Assembly (NCBI GenBank): GCA_934454435.1
Contig: CAKSGA010000089.1
Location: forward strand, 1-10,244
DNA from: an uncultured Oscillospiraceae bacterium
Lineage (GTDB): Bacteria > Bacillota > Clostridia > Oscillospirales > Ruminococcaceae
DNA length: 10,244 nt
Direction of reading: 5' to 3'
The translations under genes and the position numbers were made by a program. Below the pieces are notes generated by a model. The model had not been told where the DNA came from. It was given only the letters and a program-made list of their open reading frames with translations, and made no database searches. Position 1 is the first letter of the stretch. Each line of letters opens with the position of its first letter. Positions 6,789 to 10,244 of the stretch are shown here, one piece after another.

Positions 6789-8675
6789 TCACCCTCTTTT
6801 ATGATTTCCTGATTTCTTACGGTGCTTTTCACCATACATCAGTTGATCGGTCGCACGGACCATATCCTCAAACGAAGCGGAACCACTGGCATCAAAGGTC
6901 TTTATTCCCACGCTTGCAGAAATATGATATGCTTTTCCCGAAACAGCGTTTACCCCTTCAATGAAATTGTCTATGCTGTCGTGAATATCTTCTGCCGATA
7001 TCTCACCCGGAATAACAGCGACCATCTCATCTCCGCCCCAGCGCACGCATACGGCTTCATCAGGGCATGAATTCTGCAAAGCCTGAGCAACCGCACATAT
7101 AGCAAAATCACCCTCATCATGTCCGTGATTGTCATTGATGGATTTCAGACCGTCCAGGTCGGCAAGAACCACCGTCATTCGGCCGCTGCATTTTTTCAGC
7201 ATATCAGGGTAACAGTTCTTGAGAGCAATTCTGTTCAGCAGGTGAGTAAGACCATCGCAGCGGTACATCTCCTCAATTTTTTCGGAAAGATAATGCTGAT
7301 ACTGTATCGTTCTGTAAGCCCCGAACGAGCAGTTCAGAGTGTTGACTATCTGGGAAGTCTTGTAATAATTCTGGATGTCATAATTATGGAAATTGAAAAT
7401 GGTATATCCCATGGTAATCCCCATATAATTAAGTGAGTAAATTATAAGAGGATGCTCATTCCTGGTAATAATATCCTCCATGTTAGGGTGAATATCCGTT
7501 GTTTTTATATCTTCGACCCGCCCACGCAGTGGATAATCAGTATTGTAAATCAGCTTAACGAACTGGTCAAACGGTTCCCCCTTTACATTTTCCAGAGGAT
7601 TTACAGTAGCGTCAAGACAATCAGCGTTCAGGGCAATGATCATATCGTAGAAATCATATGCATCGAGAACATTTGCGATCTCCTGGAAAGAGCTGCACGA
7701 CAGAATTCGTGGCATCATACGGAACATATGCTCTTCTTCGGACTGGAAACGATTAAAGGAATTGTTTACATACATCAGTTCTTCTGTGGGGTTCATAATA
7801 GACTGGTGGTTGCAGCCGCAGCTCTCGGAAAGCTGAAGCGTCGGGACAACGGATATCAGCTCGTTCACGGACGCTCCGTTGATAAGCTCCATAGCTGTGT
7901 CTGAAACTGCAGAAGCAAGCTGGTCGCTGTTGCAAAGGCAGGTGGTGATTCTCGGACTGCAGTAATTCACTTCGCTTATGCCATCAAAGCCAGTCACTAT
8001 AACATCTTTCGGTACCTCTATCCCGTGCCTTTTCAGAACGTTGACGGTAGCAATAGCCATTGTATCGTTAATGCAGATTATTGCTTTGGGAAGTCTGCGG
8101 CGGCGTGTGAACAGCGCTTCAACAGCGTTCTCAGTAGGCACGCTCCAGAAATCTCCATAGCTGATATCTTCATCACAGAACGGAACATCAATTTCTCCTG
8201 CGACTTTACGAACAACATCAATGCGCTCCTCGGAAAATGGGTTATCCTTAAAGCCGGCGATCAGATGGAAATTCCTGATATTATGGTCAACAAGCACATG
8301 ACGTACTATTGCTTCAAAGCCTGCACGGTAATCGAACTTGATGCCTGCACAGCCCTCATACGTCCCGCCGACAATGACTACAGGTATATTGTGCTCCTTT
8401 GAGCGTCGGATAATTTCCTTTATAACGTCCTTGTCCTTTATCAGTTCGTCCTGGATAATGACAGCGTCAGTCACATCATAGTTTATCAGCTCGAAAACTG
8501 TTTTTTCGCCCTGTTCATCTATAGAGTTCCAATAGAGCTCAGACGGGGTAGCGTAGAGGAACAGAGTACAGTTCCTTTCCGAAAGGTGTTTGCTGAGTGC
8601 AGTTATGAACTTGTGATTAGTAGCGTCATGAATGCGGGGAATACACAAGGAAACTATATATTTTCCGAAAAGCAT
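6789..8675 (-). CDS. Soluble LacI-type ligand-binding domain fused to diguanylate cyclase (GGDEF)
   Basis: 628 residues, with no signal peptide or membrane segment. Residues about 5-285 resemble the ligand-binding domain of LacI/GalR regulators without their DNA-binding head: ICINDTMAIATVNVLKRHGI, then IVTGFDGISEVNYCSPRITT. A cysteine pair follows in SESCGC (Cys286, Cys288), then a middle region (about 300-465) I cannot assign, possibly GAF-like. The GGDEF domain (about 470-618) has the entry motif DGLTHLLNR, LADLDGLKSINDNHGHDEGD, and the active-site loop RWGGDEM (GGDEM 547-551, Met in place of Phe). It is likely a cyclase making c-di-GMP from two GTP, controlled by a cytoplasmic ligand, perhaps a sugar. 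No RxxD inhibition site sits five residues before the loop. AAGAGGT precedes ATG 8675. First gene of an operon with the flavodoxin. Confidence 0.9.
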   Translation of the reverse strand: MLFGKYIVSLCIPRIHDATNHKFITALSKHLSERNCTLFLYATPSELYWNSIDEQGEKTVFELINYDVTDAVIIQDELIKDKDVIKEIIRRSKEHNIPVVIVGGTYEGCAGIKFDYRAGFEAIVRHVLVDHNIRNFHLIAGFKDNPFSEERIDVVRKVAGEIDVPFCDEDISYGDFWSVPTENAVEALFTRRRRLPKAIICINDTMAIATVNVLKRHGIEVPKDVIVTGFDGISEVNYCSPRITTCLCNSDQLASAVSDTAMELINGASVNELISVVPTLQLSESCGCNHQSIMNPTEELMYVNNSFNRFQSEEEHMFRMMPRILSCSSFQEIANVLDAYDFYDMIIALNADCLDATVNPLENVKGEPFDQFVKLIYNTDYPLRGRVEDIKTTDIHPNMEDIITRNEHPLIIYSLNYMGITMGYTIFNFHNYDIQNYYKTSQIVNTLNCSFGAYRTIQYQHYLSEKIEEMYRCDGLTHLLNRIALKNCYPDMLKKCSGRMTVVLADLDGLKSINDNHGHDEGDFAICAVAQALQNSCPDEAVCVRWGGDEMVAVIPGEISAEDIHDSIDNFIEGVNAVSGKAYHISASVGIKTFDASGSASFEDMVRATDQLMYGEKHRKKSGNHKRG

Positions 8676-8760
8676 ATGTATTACCTCTTTTCGTAATCAA
8701 AATTATCAGTAATGCTAAAGTCCGATACTTCTTCTGAAAACAGTAGTAAATATTACATTT

Positions 8761-8789
8761 ATTATATCATATATCGTTCAGGATTTCAA
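8761..8789 (-). promoter_or_regulatory. Promoter of the GGDEF-flavodoxin operon
   Basis: Minus strand: -35 TTGAAA at 8784-8789, a 17-base spacer, and a perfect -10 TATAAT at 8761-8766. The predicted leader is about 80 bases with no obvious stable structure. The -35 box lies 37 bases inside the near copy of the hairpin repeat. Confidence 0.8.
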
Positions 8790-8826
8790 GTGTTTTGTTG
8801 CAAAATATGCACGAACATAAATGAAC

Positions 8827-8848
8827 AGCCCCCGGAACTCCAGGGGCT
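8827..8848. repeat. 22-nt hairpin repeat, copy 1
   Basis: Plus strand begins AGCCCCCGGAAC and ends TCCAGGGGCT. It is identical over all 22 bases to 9006-9027, and the identity stops exactly at both ends of the hairpin. As minus-strand RNA it folds into AGCCCC-U-GG, loop AGUU, CC-G-GGGGCU: nine pairs with one U-G. On the plus strand the U-G becomes a C-A mismatch, so the RNA form favours minus-strand transcription. Confidence 0.85.
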
Positions 8849-9005
8849 CAGCTTGTCGAAAAAGTACTTATCCCAGGCTGCCGAGAAAGGTGCAGATGCT
8901 AGGAACCCGCACTGCGACTAGGCTTTGTGCCTGTCGCAGTGCAGCGTTTTTTTGCGAAGCAAATAATGCGGTGACAGACGCAGATGTGCCTTTATCGACA
9001 GCCTG
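8849..9005. mobile_element. 157-bp MITE-like or structured-RNA element of unknown type
   Basis: It lies exactly between the two 22-nt repeats. Its ends are imperfect inverted repeats: CAGCTTGTCGAAAAAG (8849-8864) and, reverse-complemented from 8990-9005, CAGGCTGTCGATAAAG, with 13 of 16 matching. A second internal stretch, CAGGCTGCCGAGAAAGG (8875-8891), matches the same right end at 15 of 17. The centre holds a 14-bp hairpin. No coding frame of substance is present. Non-autonomous transposable element, small structured RNA, and relic are all possible; no transposase is nearby and a 22-bp target duplication would be unusual. Confidence 0.4.
8909..8953 (+). terminator. Strong hairpin with T-tract, facing against the genes
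   Basis: GCACTGCGAC (8909-8918) pairs perfectly with GTCGCAGTGC (8933-8942). Inside, AGGC/GCCT adds four pairs around the loop TTTGT, with one bulged T at 8919. AGCG and seven T (8947-8953) follow on the plus strand. This has intrinsic-terminator form for plus-strand transcription, although the T-tract is offset by four bases. On the minus strand no T-tract follows. No plus-strand gene is visible to its left. Confidence 0.5.
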
Positions 9006-9027
9006 AGCCCCCGGAACTCCAGGGGCT
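9006..9027. repeat. 22-nt hairpin repeat, copy 2, just after the chemoreceptor gene
   Basis: Same 22 bases and orientation as 8827-8848. On the minus strand it begins 8 bases after the chemoreceptor stop codon and forms a nine-pair GC-rich hairpin. Its position suggests a 3'-end or terminator-like role, but no T-tract follows, so termination there is uncertain. Confidence 0.85.
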
Positions 9028-9035
9028 GTGGTATG

Positions 9036-10244
9036 CTATTCTGTGATGAACTTCCCGACTTCAGCGGCAAGCGTGGTCGCAAGCGCTGAAAGCTCTTCGC
9101 TGGAAGCGGCGCTTTCTTCTGCCGTAGCGGTGGTGGAGTGCATTCCGGACTCAATACGGGAAATACCCTCGGTGATCTGGGTAACAGCCTCCTGCTGTTC
9201 AGAAGCAGCTTCGGTGATCTCCTGCATCTGCTCGGAGATCCTGCTTATGCCGTTTACTATGCTGTCCATTGCCGTGTGGGCGTCAGCGGCAAGACGTGTG
9301 CCGTTCTCCACAGCATTGAGGGAGTCGTTGATGAGCGCAGTGGTGTTCTGGGCTGCTTCAGCACTCTTGGCAGCAAGGTTTCCTACCTCGTCTGCAACGA
9401 CTGCGAAGCCCTTTCCGGCTTCACCTGCACGTGCAGCTTCGATGGAAGCGTTAAGTGCAAGTATATTGGTCTGAAAAGCAATGTCCTCAATGGTCTTGAT
9501 TATGTTCTTTATGGAAGCGGACTTATCTCTGATATTCTCGACTGCTTCAAGCAGCTGCTTCATGAGCTCTCCGCCATTCTGAGCACTGCTGTTGGCTTCC
9601 TGCGCCAGCGCAGCAACGCTTGCGGAAACGGCCGCAGTATTGTCAGCCTTTTTCTGAATGGAACCGATAGTGCCGGATATCTGATCGACTGCTTCGGCTT
9701 CCTTGATTGCGGTTTCAGACAGACTTGCAGAGCCTTCTGCAACCTGTTCGGAGCCGGACTGAATGTTGCTTACGCTGTTCTTCACAGCAGTCATAGCGGA
9801 ATTGAGCGCCGAGGAGATCTGATTGAGCGAGGTTCCTATGGTGCTGAAGTTTCCCTTATAATCAACATCAGAGGAAACAGTGAGATCTCCGTCCGCAAGG
9901 GGCTCCAGGACGTTCGTTATATCGCTGATATAGGTGCGCAGAGTTTCGACTGTATTGTAAAGCGACTCATGAAGCACTAAGGTTTCATCACCGGAAGCCT
10001 CGACCTCGAAAGGCGTGTTGACGTCGCCCTCGGAAAGAAGTTTGAGACGCTCAGCAGCCTTTTCAACAGGTCTGGATATCTTTGTAGCGACATTTATTGA
10101 AATAAATATTCCGAGAATAATAAGGGCTATGCTTATTCCGGCGGCGATAAGCAGGTCCATGATGATATTTACGATAACCTGGTCATAATTACCGCTGACT
10201 GCAATAGTCCAGCCGTCAGTTCCATCAAGAGGCATGTAGTATGC
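9036..10244 (-). CDS. Methyl-accepting chemotaxis protein, C-terminal part (5' end beyond the window)
   Basis: 402 residues are visible; the frame stays open to the right edge, so the true start lies outside and an internal Met at 10235 is not the start. The first visible residues, [15 protein letters not shown], look like the end of a dCache-type extracellular sensor domain. One membrane helix follows (about 26-51), then a HAMP domain from about 53 and a second HAMP-like stretch ([11 protein letters not shown]). The long methyl-accepting coiled coil has the CheA/CheW-binding tip [20 protein letters not shown], then [14 protein letters not shown]. It is an inner-membrane receptor that controls CheA kinase in response to an outside ligand, which cannot be told from this part. 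The C-terminus KFITE lacks a CheR-tethering pentapeptide. Stop TAG at 9036-9038. No other chemotaxis gene is in the window. Confidence 0.95.
   Translation of the reverse strand, partial: AYYMPLDGTDGWTIAVSGNYDQVIVNIIMDLLIAAGISIALIILGIFISINVATKISRPVEKAAERLKLLSEGDVNTPFEVEASGDETLVLHESLYNTVETLRTYISDITNVLEPLADGDLTVSSDVDYKGNFSTIGTSLNQISSALNSAMTAVKNSVSNIQSGSEQVAEGSASLSETAIKEAEAVDQISGTIGSIQKKADNTAAVSASVAALAQEANSSAQNGGELMKQLLEAVENIRDKSASIKNIIKTIEDIAFQTNILALNASIEAARAGEAGKGFAVVADEVGNLAAKSAEAAQNTTALINDSLNAVENGTRLAADAHTAMDSIVNGISRISEQMQEITEAASEQQEAVTQITEGISRIESGMHSTTATAEESAASSEELSALATTLAAEVGKFITE

Larger units (their letters stand above)
8676..9035. other. 360-base gap between the chemoreceptor and the GGDEF operon
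   Basis: Holds, from the chemoreceptor side: hairpin copy 2, the 157-bp element with its strong internal hairpin, hairpin copy 1, the operon promoter and its roughly 80-base leader. Short frames crossing it on both strands lack recognisable protein character or a good start, so I call no protein gene here. Confidence 0.75.

Noticed and set aside
6785..6835. Seventeen-codon N-terminal extension of the flavodoxin
   Set aside because: It would overlap the end of the GGDEF gene and lacks flavodoxin character; ATG 6784 has a good ribosome-binding site and begins the first beta strand.
8712..9154. Short open frames on both strands in the 8676-9035 gap
   Set aside because: They run through hairpins and repeats, have no family resemblance, and lack convincing ribosome-binding sites.
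9138..9980. A 280-codon plus-strand frame opposite the chemoreceptor
   Set aside because: It is the shadow of the Ala/Ser/Glu-rich chemoreceptor coding strand; no domain or plausible start signal.

Overview
The window looks like a chromosomal stretch of an anaerobic, fermentative low-to-mid-GC Firmicute. Protein character (clostridial-type AdhE, LacI-like/GGDEF fusion, dCache-type chemoreceptor) and the purine-rich ribosome-binding sites suggest a Ruminococcus-like member of the Oscillospiraceae. That placement is inference from protein and signal style, not from a marker gene. All six complete genes and the one cut by the right edge lie on the minus strand, so transcription runs from right (10244) to left (1).

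From right to left: (1) the C-terminal two thirds of a membrane chemoreceptor (9036-10244, its 5' end outside the window). (2) A 360-base gap holding two exact copies of a 22-nt hairpin sequence around a 157-bp piece with imperfect terminal inverted repeats and a strong internal hairpin, followed by a good promoter. (3) A two-gene operon: a soluble protein with a LacI-type ligand-binding domain fused to a diguanylate cyclase domain, then a small flavodoxin-fold protein; a clear intrinsic terminator ends it. (4) A consensus-like promoter driving ilvB and ilvH (acetolactate synthase large and small subunits, translationally close-packed), then a LysR-type regulator. (5) adhE, the bifunctional acetaldehyde-CoA/alcohol dehydrogenase, with its own promoter, a near-consensus Rex operator lying over the -10 box, and an unusually long, structured leader of about 200 nt.

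Functionally, the left half sits on the pyruvate/acetyl-CoA node. IlvBH draws pyruvate to branched-chain amino acids, while AdhE reoxidises NADH by reducing acetyl-CoA to ethanol. A Rex site on adhE fits redox control of ethanol formation, and the LysR regulator between the two is a candidate local controller. The right half is about sensing: a chemoreceptor, and a cytoplasmic ligand-responsive c-di-GMP synthase candidate paired with a flavodoxin.

No tRNA, rRNA, CRISPR array, phage gene or transposase is visible. The least explained parts are the twin-hairpin element at 8827-9027 and the adhE leader at 2661-2862.
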